Shown piece after piece: positions 1 to 7,788 of a stretch of 9,079 bases of DNA. The stretch spans positions 1-9,079 of the forward strand of contig JAKBCB010000121.1 in assembly GCA_021808185.1 (NCBI GenBank), in the 5' to 3' direction. The notes beneath the pieces were generated by a model. It was not told the DNA's origin, did no database searches, and saw nothing but the letters and a program-made list of their open reading frames with translations. The position numbers and the translations under genes were made by a program. How positions within the stretch are numbered: the stretch's first letter is position 1; the number at the start of each line of letters is the position of its first letter. The stretch comes from Pseudomonadota bacterium. GTDB lineage: Bacteria > Pseudomonadota > Alphaproteobacteria > Acetobacterales > Acetobacteraceae.

Positions 1-828
1 GTGGCGGTGGTGGGCAGCCGCAACGCCTCGGCCAACGGGCAGCGGCTGGCCGAGCTGCTGGCGCAGGAGCTGGCGGCGGAGGGGCTGGCCGTCGTCTCGG
101 GCCTCGCGCGCGGGATCGACGCGGCGGCGCATCAGGGGGCGCTGCGCAGCGGGCTGACGGTCGCCTGCGTCGCCGGGGGCGTCGATGTGCCCTACCCGCC
201 CGACCATGCACGCCTGCTGGCCCGCATCGCGGCGGAGGGGGCGGTGGTCGGCGAACTGCCCCCCGGCACCGCCCCGCAGGCGCGGCATTTCCCGCGCCGC
301 AACCGCGTGATCGCCGGCCTCGCGCTCGGCGTCGTGGTGGTGGAGGCGGCGATCCGCTCGGGCAGCCTGATCACCGCCCGGCTGGCGCAGGAACAAGGCC
401 GGGAGGTGCTGGCGGTGCCCGGCTCCCCGCTCGATCCGCGCTGCCGCGGCTCCAACGACCTGATCCGCAACGGCGCGCATCTGGTGGAGAACGTGGCGGA
501 CGTGCTGGCCAATCTGCCCGACCATCCGGCCCGGGAGGGGCTGGCGCGCGACCCGCTGTTCGCCCGCGGCGCGCCACTGCCGGGCCTGACCGAGGCGGCC
601 GCCCCCTGGCCCGAGCCGGCCGATCCGCCCGCCGCCGCCATGTCGGAGGTGCGCGCCACGCTCTTGCAACTGCTCGGTCCCGCGCCGACTTCGGTTGACG
701 ATCTGGCCCGGCGCTGCCAGTTCTCTCCGGCCGCGGTCAATTCGGCCCTGATGGACCTGGAACTGGCGGGGCGCGTGGAGGCGCTGCCGGGCAACCGGTT
801 CGCGTTGATCGGTGAACCCGGGCCCTGA
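1..828 (+). CDS. dprA: DNA-processing protein DprA (Smf), 5'-truncated by window edge
   Basis: In the DprA/Smf family the protein binds single-stranded DNA and loads RecA, protecting incoming DNA during transformation; it acts in the cytoplasm. The visible 275 residues begin inside the Rossmann-like core: the GTG at base 1 is almost certainly an internal Val, since the first residues VAVVGSR are the core GSR motif. Roughly the first 90-100 residues of a usual DprA (about 370 aa) therefore lie upstream of the window. Family signatures seen are GLARGIDAAAH (34-44), HFPRRNRVIAGL (96-107), the SGSLITA segment (120-126), VPGSP (139-143) and the GSNDLIRNGA segment (150-159). Residues about 216-270 look like the C-terminal winged-helix domain. 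The stop is TGA at 826-828, 26 bp before topA, so the two are probably co-transcribed. No frameshift is seen. The family call is firm; a role in natural competence in this organism is not shown. Confidence 0.95.
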   Translation: MAVVGSRNASANGQRLAELLAQELAAEGLAVVSGLARGIDAAAHQGALRSGLTVACVAGGVDVPYPPDHARLLARIAAEGAVVGELPPGTAPQARHFPRRNRVIAGLALGVVVVEAAIRSGSLITARLAQEQGREVLAVPGSPLDPRCRGSNDLIRNGAHLVENVADVLANLPDHPAREGLARDPLFARGAPLPGLTEAAAPWPEPADPPAAAMSEVRATLLQLLGPAPTSVDDLARRCQFSPAAVNSALMDLELAGRVEALPGNRFALIGEPGP

Positions 829-846
829 GTGAGCGGCCCGCTCGAC

Positions 847-850
847 AGGA
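847..850 (+). promoter_or_regulatory. ribosome binding site of topA
   Basis: AGGA lies 4 nt before the topA ATG in the 26-bp gap after dprA. It is short but supports the ATG at 855, which also gives the canonical TopA N-terminus. The same gap holds a small possible hairpin (GAGCG, 3-nt loop, CGCTC at 831-843) that is too weak to call a terminator. Confidence 0.5.
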
Positions 851-854
851 CAGC

Positions 855-3593
855 ATGCCGGACGTCGTCGTCGTCGAATCCCCCGCCAAAGCCAAGACCA
901 TCAACAAGTATCTTGGCGACGGCTTCACGGTCCTCGCCAGCTTCGGCCATGTGCGCGACCTGCCGCCCAAGGACGGCAGCGTGCGGCCGGAGCAGGACTT
1001 CGCGATGGACTGGCAGGCCGATGACCGGGGCCAGAAGCAGGTCTCCGCGATCGCCCGTGCGCTGAACGGCGCCCGCACCCTCTATCTCGCCACCGACCCG
1101 GACCGGGAGGGGGAAGCGATCTCCTGGCACGTCCGGGCGATGCTGGCCGAGCAAAACAAGCTGCGCGGCATCGATGTCCGCCGCGTCACCTTCAATGAGA
1201 TCACCCGCAGCGCCATCCGCCACGCGATGGCGCATCCGCGCGACCTCGACCAGCCGCTGATCGAGGCCTATCTGGCGCGCCGCGCGCTGGACTATCTGGT
1301 GGGCTTCACGCTGTCCCCGGTGCTGTGGCGCAAGCTGCCGGGCAGCCGCAGCGCCGGGCGCGTGCAGTCGGTCGCGCTGCGCCTCATCTGCGAGCGCGAG
1401 GCGGAGATCGAGGCGTTCCGCCCGCGCGAATACTGGACCATCGAGGCGCAGTTCACGACGCCCGCCGGCGCGCCGTTCACCGCGCGGCTGACCCATCTGG
1501 ACGGCAAGCGGCTCGACCAGTTCGACCTGAACGACGAGGCGCGCGCCATGCGCGCCAAGGCGGCGGTGGAGGCCGGCAGCTTCGCCGTCGCGTCGGTGGA
1601 GAAGAAGCGCGTCCGGCGGCATCCGCCGGCGCCGTTCACCACCTCCACCCTGCAACAGGAAGCCAGCCGCAAGCTCGGCTTCGGCGCCCAGGCGACGATG
1701 CGGCTGGCGCAGCAGCTCTATGAGGGCATCGCCATCCAGGGCGAGGCGGTCGGGCTTATCACCTACATGCGCACCGACGGCGTGCAGATGGCGCGCGAGG
1801 CGGTGAGCGCGATCCGCGACCATATCCGCACCGGCTACGGCCCCGACTACCTGCCCGCCGCACCGCGCGAATACCAGAGCCGGGCGAAGAACGCCCAGGA
1901 AGCGCACGAGGCGATCCGCCCGACCGATGTCGCGCGCACGCCGGAAAGTGTCGCCCGCTACCTGAACCCCGAGCAGCGGCGGCTTTACGAACTGGTCTGG
2001 AAGCGCGCCGTCGCCAGCCAGATGCAGTCGGCGGAACTGGATCAGGTGACGGTGGAGATCGCCGACCCGGCGCGCCCGCAGGGGCCGCGCCTGCGCGCCA
2101 CCGGCTCGGTGCTCGCCTTCGACGGGTTCCTGAAGCTGTACCGGGAGGATCAGGACGACGCGCCGGGCGATGCCGGGGCGGAAGACGAGTCGCGGATGCT
2201 GCCGCCGATGGCCGAGCGCGATCCGCTGAAGCGCGGCCAGGTCAACGCCAGCCAGCACTTCACCCAGCCGCCGCCCCGCTATTCGGAAGCGAGCCTGGTC
2301 AAGAAGATGGAGGAGTTGGGCATCGGCCGCCCCTCCACCTACGCCTCCATCCTGTCGGTGCTGCAGGACCGCAACTATGTGCGGCTGGAAAGCCGGCGCT
2401 TCATCCCGGAGGATCGCGGCCGGCTGGTGACGGCGTTCCTGACCAGCTTCTTCGAGCGCTACGTGGACACCAACTTCACCGCGGCGCTGGAGGAACAGCT
2501 CGACGACATTTCCGGCGGGCGGGCGGACTGGCGTGCGGTGATGCGGGATTTCTGGCGCGACTTCTCGAACGCCGTGGAGCAGACCCGCGACCTCAAGATC
2601 AGCGACGTGATTTCCGCACTGGACGAGGATCTCGGCCCGCATTTCTTCCCCGCCCGCGCCGACGGCAGCGACCCGCGGCTGTGCAGCGCCTGCGGCACCG
2701 GGCGGCTCGGCCTGAAGCTCGGCCGGCACGGTGCGTTCATCGGCTGCTCGAACTATCCGGCGTGCCAGTACACCCGCCGGCTGGCGATCGAGACATCCGA
2801 GGATGCGGCGTCCGACACGCTGAAGGAAGGCATGCGGGTGCTCGGCGAGCATTCCGAGACCGGGGAGGAGATCACCGTCCGCCGCGGTCCATACGGGCTC
2901 TATGTGCAGCAGGGCGAGGCGGACAAGGACGCCAAGCGCAAGCCAAAGCGCGCCTCTCTGCCGCGCGGGATGGACGGCGATTCGATCACGCTCGAACAGG
3001 CGGCGAGCCTGCTGTCGCTGCCGCGCATCGTCGGCATCCACCCCGAGGTGCAGGAGCCGATCGAGGCCGGGATCGGCCGCTTCGGCCCCTATGTGAAGAT
3101 GGGCGGCATCTTCGCCTCGCTCGACCGCGACGACGACGTGCTGGCGCTCGGCCTCAACCGCGCCGTCGATGTGCTGGCGCGCAAGATGGCGAGCGTGCGC
3201 ACGCTGGGGCCGCATCCGGGCGACCGCGAGCCGGTGCTGGTGCGCAAGGGCCGGTTCGGCCCCTATGTCCAGCACGGCAACATGGTCGCCAACGTGCCGC
3301 GCGACGTGGCGATGGACGACGTGACGCTGGATCAGGCGGCGGCATGGCTGAAGGAGAAGGGCAAGCCGCTGAAGGCGAAGGGGCGCGGGCGGCGCAAGGC
3401 AACACCGGCGCGCAAGACGGACGCCGCCGCGGCGCCGGCCAAGGCTGCCCGGCCGAAGCCCGCCGCCAAGCCGAAGCCCCCTGCCAAGCCGAAGGCCGCC
3501 GCAAAGCCGAAGGCCGCCGCCACGCGGACGGCCAAGCCGGCCGCCAAGCCCAAGGCGAAGGCCGCGGCGCCGAAGCGCAAGGCCGCCGGCTGA
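855..3593 (+). CDS. topA: DNA topoisomerase I (type IA)
   Basis: Type IA topoisomerase that relaxes negative supercoils by a transient 5'-phosphotyrosine break in one strand; it works on the chromosome. The protein is 912 aa. The N-terminal Toprim domain carries VVVVESPAKAKTI (4-16, with the catalytic Glu9) and the acidic TDPDREGE motif (80-87; Asp81, Asp83, Glu85 expected to bind Mg2+). The active-site segment ITYMRTD holds the nucleophile Tyr304; the following residue is Gly where E. coli has Ser. LPGSRSAGRVQSVALRL (161-177) is a strong family signature. One zinc-ribbon motif uses Cys610, Cys613, Cys631 and Cys637. Three C-terminal modules with an R-x-G-P-Y or GRFGPYV core follow (about 677, 741 and 799). 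Residues about 838-912 are a Lys/Ala/Pro-rich, probably disordered tail expected to bind DNA non-specifically. The gene is 26 bp downstream of dprA and one base upstream of rnr. It is intact and essential in most bacteria. Confidence 0.98.
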   Translation: MPDVVVVESPAKAKTINKYLGDGFTVLASFGHVRDLPPKDGSVRPEQDFAMDWQADDRGQKQVSAIARALNGARTLYLATDPDREGEAISWHVRAMLAEQNKLRGIDVRRVTFNEITRSAIRHAMAHPRDLDQPLIEAYLARRALDYLVGFTLSPVLWRKLPGSRSAGRVQSVALRLICEREAEIEAFRPREYWTIEAQFTTPAGAPFTARLTHLDGKRLDQFDLNDEARAMRAKAAVEAGSFAVASVEKKRVRRHPPAPFTTSTLQQEASRKLGFGAQATMRLAQQLYEGIAIQGEAVGLITYMRTDGVQMAREAVSAIRDHIRTGYGPDYLPAAPREYQSRAKNAQEAHEAIRPTDVARTPESVARYLNPEQRRLYELVWKRAVASQMQSAELDQVTVEIADPARPQGPRLRATGSVLAFDGFLKLYREDQDDAPGDAGAEDESRMLPPMAERDPLKRGQVNASQHFTQPPPRYSEASLVKKMEELGIGRPSTYASILSVLQDRNYVRLESRRFIPEDRGRLVTAFLTSFFERYVDTNFTAALEEQLDDISGGRADWRAVMRDFWRDFSNAVEQTRDLKISDVISALDEDLGPHFFPARADGSDPRLCSACGTGRLGLKLGRHGAFIGCSNYPACQYTRRLAIETSEDAASDTLKEGMRVLGEHSETGEEITVRRGPYGLYVQQGEADKDAKRKPKRASLPRGMDGDSITLEQAASLLSLPRIVGIHPEVQEPIEAGIGRFGPYVKMGGIFASLDRDDDVLALGLNRAVDVLARKMASVRTLGPHPGDREPVLVRKGRFGPYVQHGNMVANVPRDVAMDDVTLDQAAAWLKEKGKPLKAKGRGRRKATPARKTDAAAAPAKAARPKPAAKPKPPAKPKAAAKPKAAATRTAKPAAKPKAKAAAPKRKAAG
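3450..3521 (+). repeat. 18-bp tandem repeats encoding the basic tail of TopA
   Basis: Four in-frame 18-bp units (3450-3467, 3468-3485, 3486-3503, 3504-3521) encode RPKPAA, KPKPPA, KPKAAA and KPKAAA. The last two units differ at one base (AAGCCGAAGGCCGCCGC followed by A or C). Degenerate KP-type motifs continue to about 3587. The pattern resembles histone-H1-like AKP tails. Such units can expand or shrink by replication slippage without breaking the frame, because each is a multiple of three. Confidence 0.8.
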
Positions 3594-3594
3594 C

Positions 3595-5805
3595 GTGGCA
3601 CGGCGGCGTCCGCCGGCGCCGGAGCTGCCGAGCCGCGAGGCGATCCGCCGCTTCATCCGCGAGCAGCCCGGCCGGGTCGGCAAGCGCGAGATCGCCCGCG
3701 CCTTCAACCTCGGGCCGGAGCAGCGCACGGCGCTACGCGACCTGCTGAAGCAGATGGCGGCCGAGGGGCAGGCCGCCCCGGCCGGCCATCGCCGCTTCCG
3801 CGCCCCCGGCCGGCTGCCGGAGGCCGTGGTGGTGCAGGTCACCGGCACCGACCCGGACGGCGATGCGCTGGCGCGGCCGGTGGACTGGCAGGGCAGTGGC
3901 CCGCCCCCGCTGGTGCTGATGGCGCCCGAGCCGCGCGGCCGGCCGGCGCTGGCGCCGGGGGAGCGGGTGCTGGCGCGGCTGAAGCCGATCGGCCCGAACC
4001 GCTACGAGGGGCGCACCCTCAAGCGTCTCGCCGAGACGCCGGGCCGCATCCTCGGCGTCTATCACCCGCACAAGCCCACCGGCGGGCGGATCGAGCCGAC
4101 CGACCGGCGCGCCAAGGCGGAATGGGCGGTCCCGCCCGGCGAGGATGCCGGCGCCGAAGCGGGGGAGATCGTGCTGGCCGAGCCGCTGCCCGGCATCGGC
4201 CACGGCCGCAAGCCGGCGCGCGTGATCGAGCGGCTCGGCCGCATGGGCGATGCCCGCGCGGTCAGCATGATCGTCATCCGCACCCACGACATCCCGACCG
4301 AGTTCCCCGCCGCGGCCGTGGCCGAGGCGGAACGGGCGCGCGGCGTCGCCCTGCGCGGGCGGGAGGATCTGCGCGACCTGCCGCTGGTGACCATCGACGG
4401 GGAGGATGCGCGGGATTTCGACGATGCGGTGTTCGCCGAGCCGGATGGCGACGGCTTCCGTCTGGTGGTCGCGATCGCCGACGTGGCGCAGTACGTGCGG
4501 CCGGACAGCGCGCTCGACCGCGCCGCCTTTGTGCGCGGCAATTCCTGCTACTTCCCCGACCGCGTCGTGCCGATGCTGCCGGAGGCGCTGTCCAACCACT
4601 GGTGCAGCCTGCGGCCGAACGAGGATCGCGGCTGCCTGTTCGTGGAGATGCGGATCGGCCCGGACGGGCGCAAGCGCGCCCACCGGTTCGGCCGCGGCCT
4701 GATGCGCAGCGCCGCCCGCCTGACCTATGCGCAGGTGCAGGCGGCGGCGGATGCGGACAGCCCGACCGACTTGCCGATCGCGTCGCTCTATGCCGCGTTC
4801 CGGGCGCTGTTCGCGGCGCGCGAGGCGCGCGGCACGCTCGACCTCGACCTGCCGGAACGCCGGGTGGTGCTGGATGACGCCGGCCGCGTGATCTCGGTGG
4901 CACCCCGCCCGCGCCTCGACAGCCACCGGCTGATCGAGGAGTTCATGGTGCTGGCCAATGTCAGCGCCGCCGAGGAGCTGGAGCGGCTGCACCGCCCCTG
5001 CATGTTCCGCGTGCATGCCCCGCCCTCGGCCGAGAAGCTGGCCGGCCTGCGCGACTTCCTGCGCACGCTGGACATCAGCCTGCCGCAAGGCGACCAGGTG
5101 CAGCCGCGCGACCTGGACCGCGTGCTCAAGCGGGTGGCCGGCAGCGAGCAGGCGCCGCTGGTCAACGAGGTGATGCTGAGGAGCCAGAGCCAGGCCGCCT
5201 ACAGCCCCGACAATATCGGCCATTTCGGTCTCGCCCTGGCGCGGTATGCGCATTTCACCAGCCCGATCCGGCGCTATGCCGACCTGCTGGTGCATCGCGC
5301 GCTGATCGCCGGGCTGAAGCTGGGGCCGGGCGGGCTGACGGAGGCGGAGGCGGCGCGATTCCCCGACATCGCCGAACACATCACGACGACGGAACGGCGC
5401 GCGGCTATGGCCGAGCGCGACGCGATCGACCGCTACCTCGCCGCCTTCATGGCGGACAAGGTGGGCGCGGTGTTCGCGGCACGCATTTCGGGCGTGACCC
5501 GGTTCGGACTTTTCGTCACAATAACGTCCAACGGTGCCAGCGGACTCGTCCCGCTGAAGGCCCTGCCGGACGATTTCTGGATGCACGACGAAGCCGCCGC
5601 CATGCTGACAGGCCGCCGCACGCGCCTGACCTTCCGGCTCGCGCAGGAAGTCGAGGTGCGGCTGGCGGAGGCGAGTCCGGTGACCGGCGGGCTGATTTTC
5701 CACATCATGCAGGGCGTGCCCGACCGCCCCCATCGGCCCGGACCGCCGGGCAACCCCGCCGCCGGCCGGCACGCACGGGCGGGGAAACGTCCGCGGGGAC
5801 GGTGA
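3595..5805 (+). CDS. rnr: Ribonuclease R, 3'-5' exoribonuclease
   Basis: RNase II/R-family exonuclease that degrades structured RNA processively from the 3' end (mRNA decay, rRNA quality control) in the cytoplasm. The 736-aa protein has an N-terminal helix-turn-helix-like region (about 10-65), a cold-shock/OB-type region, the RNB catalytic domain (about 258-575) and a C-terminal S1 domain (about 622-705), ending in a short basic Pro/Arg-rich tail. The catalytic segment TIDGEDARDFDDAV contains Asp268, Asp274, Asp276 and Asp277, spaced as in E. coli RNase R (272/278/280/281). The RNB signature HFTSPIRRYADLLVHR lies at 553-568. The N-terminal helix-turn-helix favours RNase R over RNase II. The start is GTG at 3595, one base after the topA TGA, with only a distant AAGG as Shine-Dalgarno; translation is probably coupled to topA. 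No ATG occurs before residue 54, and starting there would remove the HTH. The stop TGA overlaps the next gene's ATG. Confidence 0.96.
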   Translation: MARRRPPAPELPSREAIRRFIREQPGRVGKREIARAFNLGPEQRTALRDLLKQMAAEGQAAPAGHRRFRAPGRLPEAVVVQVTGTDPDGDALARPVDWQGSGPPPLVLMAPEPRGRPALAPGERVLARLKPIGPNRYEGRTLKRLAETPGRILGVYHPHKPTGGRIEPTDRRAKAEWAVPPGEDAGAEAGEIVLAEPLPGIGHGRKPARVIERLGRMGDARAVSMIVIRTHDIPTEFPAAAVAEAERARGVALRGREDLRDLPLVTIDGEDARDFDDAVFAEPDGDGFRLVVAIADVAQYVRPDSALDRAAFVRGNSCYFPDRVVPMLPEALSNHWCSLRPNEDRGCLFVEMRIGPDGRKRAHRFGRGLMRSAARLTYAQVQAAADADSPTDLPIASLYAAFRALFAAREARGTLDLDLPERRVVLDDAGRVISVAPRPRLDSHRLIEEFMVLANVSAAEELERLHRPCMFRVHAPPSAEKLAGLRDFLRTLDISLPQGDQVQPRDLDRVLKRVAGSEQAPLVNEVMLRSQSQAAYSPDNIGHFGLALARYAHFTSPIRRYADLLVHRALIAGLKLGPGGLTEAEAARFPDIAEHITTTERRAAMAERDAIDRYLAAFMADKVGAVFAARISGVTRFGLFVTITSNGASGLVPLKALPDDFWMHDEAAAMLTGRRTRLTFRLAQEVEVRLAEASPVTGGLIFHIMQGVPDRPHRPGPPGNPAAGRHARAGKRPRGR
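5795..5799 (+). promoter_or_regulatory. ribosome binding site of the S41 protease gene
   Basis: GGGGA lies 5 nt before the ATG at 5805 and inside the last codons of rnr. The spacing favours ATG 5805 over the GTG directly before it at 5802, which would be only 2 nt from the purine run. Confidence 0.5.
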
Positions 5806-7340
5806 TGCGCGCGCTCGTCCTTGCCATGCTGGCGCTGGTGCCGCTGACCGCGCGGGCCGAGCCCGCTTCGCTCGGCCACAGCCTCAACCCCCGGCTGGTC
5901 GCGGAGGTGTTCGCCAGCGCCTTCACCTTCATGGCGCCGCGCCTGCTGGAGCCGGAGCCGATCCCCACCCTCGCGGTGTGGGCGCTGGGCGGGCTGACCG
6001 TGCTGGACAGCCGGTTGCAGCCGGCGCTGCGGGACGGCGCGCTGCGGCTGGGGTTCGCCGGGCAGACGCTGGCCGCGGTGACCGCGCCGGGCGCCGGCGA
6101 TGCGACCGGCTGGGGCGCGGCGGTCGCGACGCTGACGCGCGCCGGCTGGGATGCCGCCGAGCCGGTGCGGCGGGCCGGGACGCAGGGCATCGTGCAGGCG
6201 ATGTTCGGCGCCCTGTGCAGCCATCTCGACCCGTATTCGCGCTATGCCCCGCCGTCGGAGGCGGATGCCGACCGGGTGCATCGCGACGGGCTGGCCGGCA
6301 TCGGCGTGCGGCTGGCGGCGCGCAACGGCGGCGTGGTGGTGCAGGATGTGGCCCCCGACGGCCCGGCCGCGGCAGCCGGGCTGCACGCGGGGGACCGGCT
6401 GCTGGCGGTGGACGGCACCGCGGTCCCGGGTGCGGACCTTGCCGCGGCGGCCGAGCTGCTCGCCGGGCCGGAGGGGACGCAGGTGCTGCTGACGCTGCGC
6501 AGCGCCCGGGCCGGCAAGCGCGACGTGGCGGTCGAGCGCGCGCTGCTGCCGCCGCGCACGGTCAGCGCCGAGCGGCGCGGCGACGTGCTGGTCCTGCATG
6601 TCAGCACGTTCGGCATCGACACCGGCGCGCAGATGGCCGAGGCGCTGGCCGATGCGCTCGCCGCCCCGCGCCGGCCGCGCGGGGTGGTGCTGGACCTGCG
6701 CGGCAATCGCGGCGGCCTGCTGCGCCAGGCGGTGGCGGCGGCGGAGACGCTGCTGGCCGACGGCGTGGTGGCGACCACCGCGGGCCGCGACCCGGCCGCC
6801 GCGCACAGCTTCGTCGCCCACGGGGTCGATCTGGCGGCCGGGCTGCCGGTGGTGGTGATGGTGGACGGATTTTCCGCCAGCTCGGCGGAGATTCTCGCGG
6901 CGGCGCTGGCCGACCAGCATCGCGCCGTGGTGCTGGGCAGCAGCACCCTGGGCAAAGGCCTGGTGCAGACCATCGCCACCCTGCCCGACGGCGGCGAGCT
7001 GCTGGTGACCTGGAGCCGGGTGATGGCCCCGCTGGGCTGGCCGCTGCAGGGCCTCGGCGTGCTGCCACAGGTCTGCACCAGCCTGGGCGCGCCGGCGCTG
7101 GCCCGGCAGATGATGCGGCTGGAACGCGGCATCCAGCCGATGGCACACGCGCTGGCACGCCACCGCGCGGCTCGCCCGCCGCTGTCGCCCAACGACATCC
7201 TGGAAATCCGCAGCGCCTGCCCGGCCGCGCCGGGGCAGGAAAGCGATTTGGCGGCGGCGCACCGGCTGGTGCTCGATCCGCCGGCCTACGCCGCCGCGCT
7301 GCTCGGCCCGCCGCCGTCCAGCGTGGCGACCCGGCAGTAG
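5805..7340 (+). CDS. S41 family carboxy-terminal processing peptidase, secreted, with PDZ domain
   Basis: Serine protease of the CtpA/Prc (MEROPS S41) family, expected to trim or degrade periplasmic proteins from their C-termini. The protein is 511 aa from ATG 5805. Residues 1-18 form a signal peptide (MRALVLAML, hydrophobic core, cleavage after TARA), so it is exported. A helical region of about 140 residues follows, with the segment HLDPYSRYAPPSE that precedes the PDZ domain in this family. A PDZ domain spans about 164-235 (GIGVRLAA, AGLHAGDRLLAVDG). The protease core follows. Aligned by motif with E. coli Prc, the catalytic residues are Ser359 in DGFSASSAEI, Asp370 in ADQHRAV and Lys384 in TLGKGLVQ, with the 25-residue Ser-Lys spacing of the family. 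The serine motif reads SASSAEI rather than the usual SASASEI. The TGATG overlap with the rnr stop implies translational coupling. Substrates are unknown, and I cannot assign ctpA or prc specifically. Confidence 0.9.
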   Translation: MRALVLAMLALVPLTARAEPASLGHSLNPRLVAEVFASAFTFMAPRLLEPEPIPTLAVWALGGLTVLDSRLQPALRDGALRLGFAGQTLAAVTAPGAGDATGWGAAVATLTRAGWDAAEPVRRAGTQGIVQAMFGALCSHLDPYSRYAPPSEADADRVHRDGLAGIGVRLAARNGGVVVQDVAPDGPAAAAGLHAGDRLLAVDGTAVPGADLAAAAELLAGPEGTQVLLTLRSARAGKRDVAVERALLPPRTVSAERRGDVLVLHVSTFGIDTGAQMAEALADALAAPRRPRGVVLDLRGNRGGLLRQAVAAAETLLADGVVATTAGRDPAAAHSFVAHGVDLAAGLPVVVMVDGFSASSAEILAAALADQHRAVVLGSSTLGKGLVQTIATLPDGGELLVTWSRVMAPLGWPLQGLGVLPQVCTSLGAPALARQMMRLERGIQPMAHALARHRAARPPLSPNDILEIRSACPAAPGQESDLAAAHRLVLDPPAYAAALLGPPPSSVATRQ

Positions 7341-7406
7341 CCCGCCGGCGCCGCCGGGCTTGACCGCCGGCAGCCGCTGGCGCACGCGGGGCGCTTGGTC
7401 GCCATC

Positions 7407-7412
7407 AAGGGA
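7407..7412 (+). promoter_or_regulatory. ribosome binding site of the NIPSNAP gene
   Basis: AAGGGA lies 7 nt before the ATG at 7420. It fixes the start there and rules out an upstream in-frame start at 7360, which would add 20 unrelated Arg/Ser/Trp-rich residues. Confidence 0.65.
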
Positions 7413-7419
7413 AACGCCG

Positions 7420-7746
7420 ATGATCCACGAACTGCGCGTCTATCGCTGCCTGCCGGGGCGGCTGCCGGCGCTGACCGCGCGCTTTCAGAACCACACGCTG
7501 AAACTGTGGGAACGCCACGGCATCCGCCAGGCCGGGTTCTGGACGACGCTGATCGGCGAAAGCAACAACGAGCTGACCTACATGCTGGCCTGGGAAAGCC
7601 TGGCCGAGCGCGAGACCAAGTGGGCCGCCTTCCAGAATGACGCGGACTGGCAGAAGGCGCGCGCCGACAGCGAGCGCGACGGGCAGATCATCGCCAACAT
7701 CACCAGCCAGTTGCTGACGCCGACCGCGTTTTCCGCCACCCGGTAG
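7420..7746 (+). CDS. NIPSNAP family protein
   Basis: Small 108-aa protein with the NIPSNAP fold, a ferredoxin-like alpha/beta barrel dimer related to antibiotic-biosynthesis monooxygenase-type proteins. The N-terminus MIHELRVYRCLPGR is the typical family opening: a first strand ELRxY, then a Pro-Gly turn and an amphipathic helix. TLIGESNNELTYMLAWESLAERETKWAAF (44-72 in part) matches the second half, where the E-L-x-Y-x-x-x-W strand and the W-x-x-F helix end are characteristic. No signal peptide or membrane segment is seen, so it is probably cytoplasmic. Bacterial members have no settled biochemical role, so no reaction is assigned. It lies 79 bp after the protease gene, which leaves room for its own promoter, and converges with the binding-protein gene. 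The ATG is chosen from the AAGGGA site and the conserved N-terminus. Confidence 0.9.
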   Translation: MIHELRVYRCLPGRLPALTARFQNHTLKLWERHGIRQAGFWTTLIGESNNELTYMLAWESLAERETKWAAFQNDADWQKARADSERDGQIIANITSQLLTPTAFSATR

Positions 7747-7756
7747 GGCGGAAGCC

Positions 7757-7780
7757 GGGGCGGGTCCGCGGACCCGCCCC
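7757..7780. terminator. perfect 24-bp palindrome between convergent genes, probable bidirectional terminator
   Basis: GGGGCGGGTCC at 7757-7767 is mirrored exactly by GGACCCGCCCC at 7770-7780 around a central GC, so the full 24 bp equals its own reverse complement. It lies in the 42-bp gap between the NIPSNAP stop (7746) and the binding-protein stop (7789). The RNA would form a very stable GC-rich hairpin from either direction. Neither side has a real T-tract (CTGCCCGCTTATTT on the + side), so intrinsic termination is likely but not certain. Confidence 0.65.
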
Positions 7781-7788
7781 CTGCCCGC

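Noticed and set aside
192..3848. Very long open frame on the minus strand (over 1,200 codons) opposite dprA and topA
   Set aside because: Its translation is Arg/Ala/Gly/His-rich low-complexity sequence with no recognisable domain, and it runs antisense across two well-identified genes. Such open antisense frames are expected when GC3 is very high and stop codons are rare.
7340..7359. Hairpin after the protease stop codon (GCCCG ... CGGGC)
   Set aside because: Only 5 bp, then a C-C mismatch and an almost loop-less inner palindrome. No T-tract follows, so it is too weak to call a terminator.
3733..7385. Further long minus-strand open frames opposite rnr and the S41 gene (about 650-680 codons each)
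   Set aside because: Same compositional artefact: no domain signatures, no ribosome binding sites, and the sense-strand genes keep full catalytic motifs.
7359..7389. Possible promoter for the NIPSNAP gene: CTTGAC at 7359-7364
   Set aside because: The -35-like hexamer matches the alphaproteobacterial consensus, but at 16-18 nt spacing the -10 region is CG-rich (GCACGC, CACGCG) with no TAT-like element.
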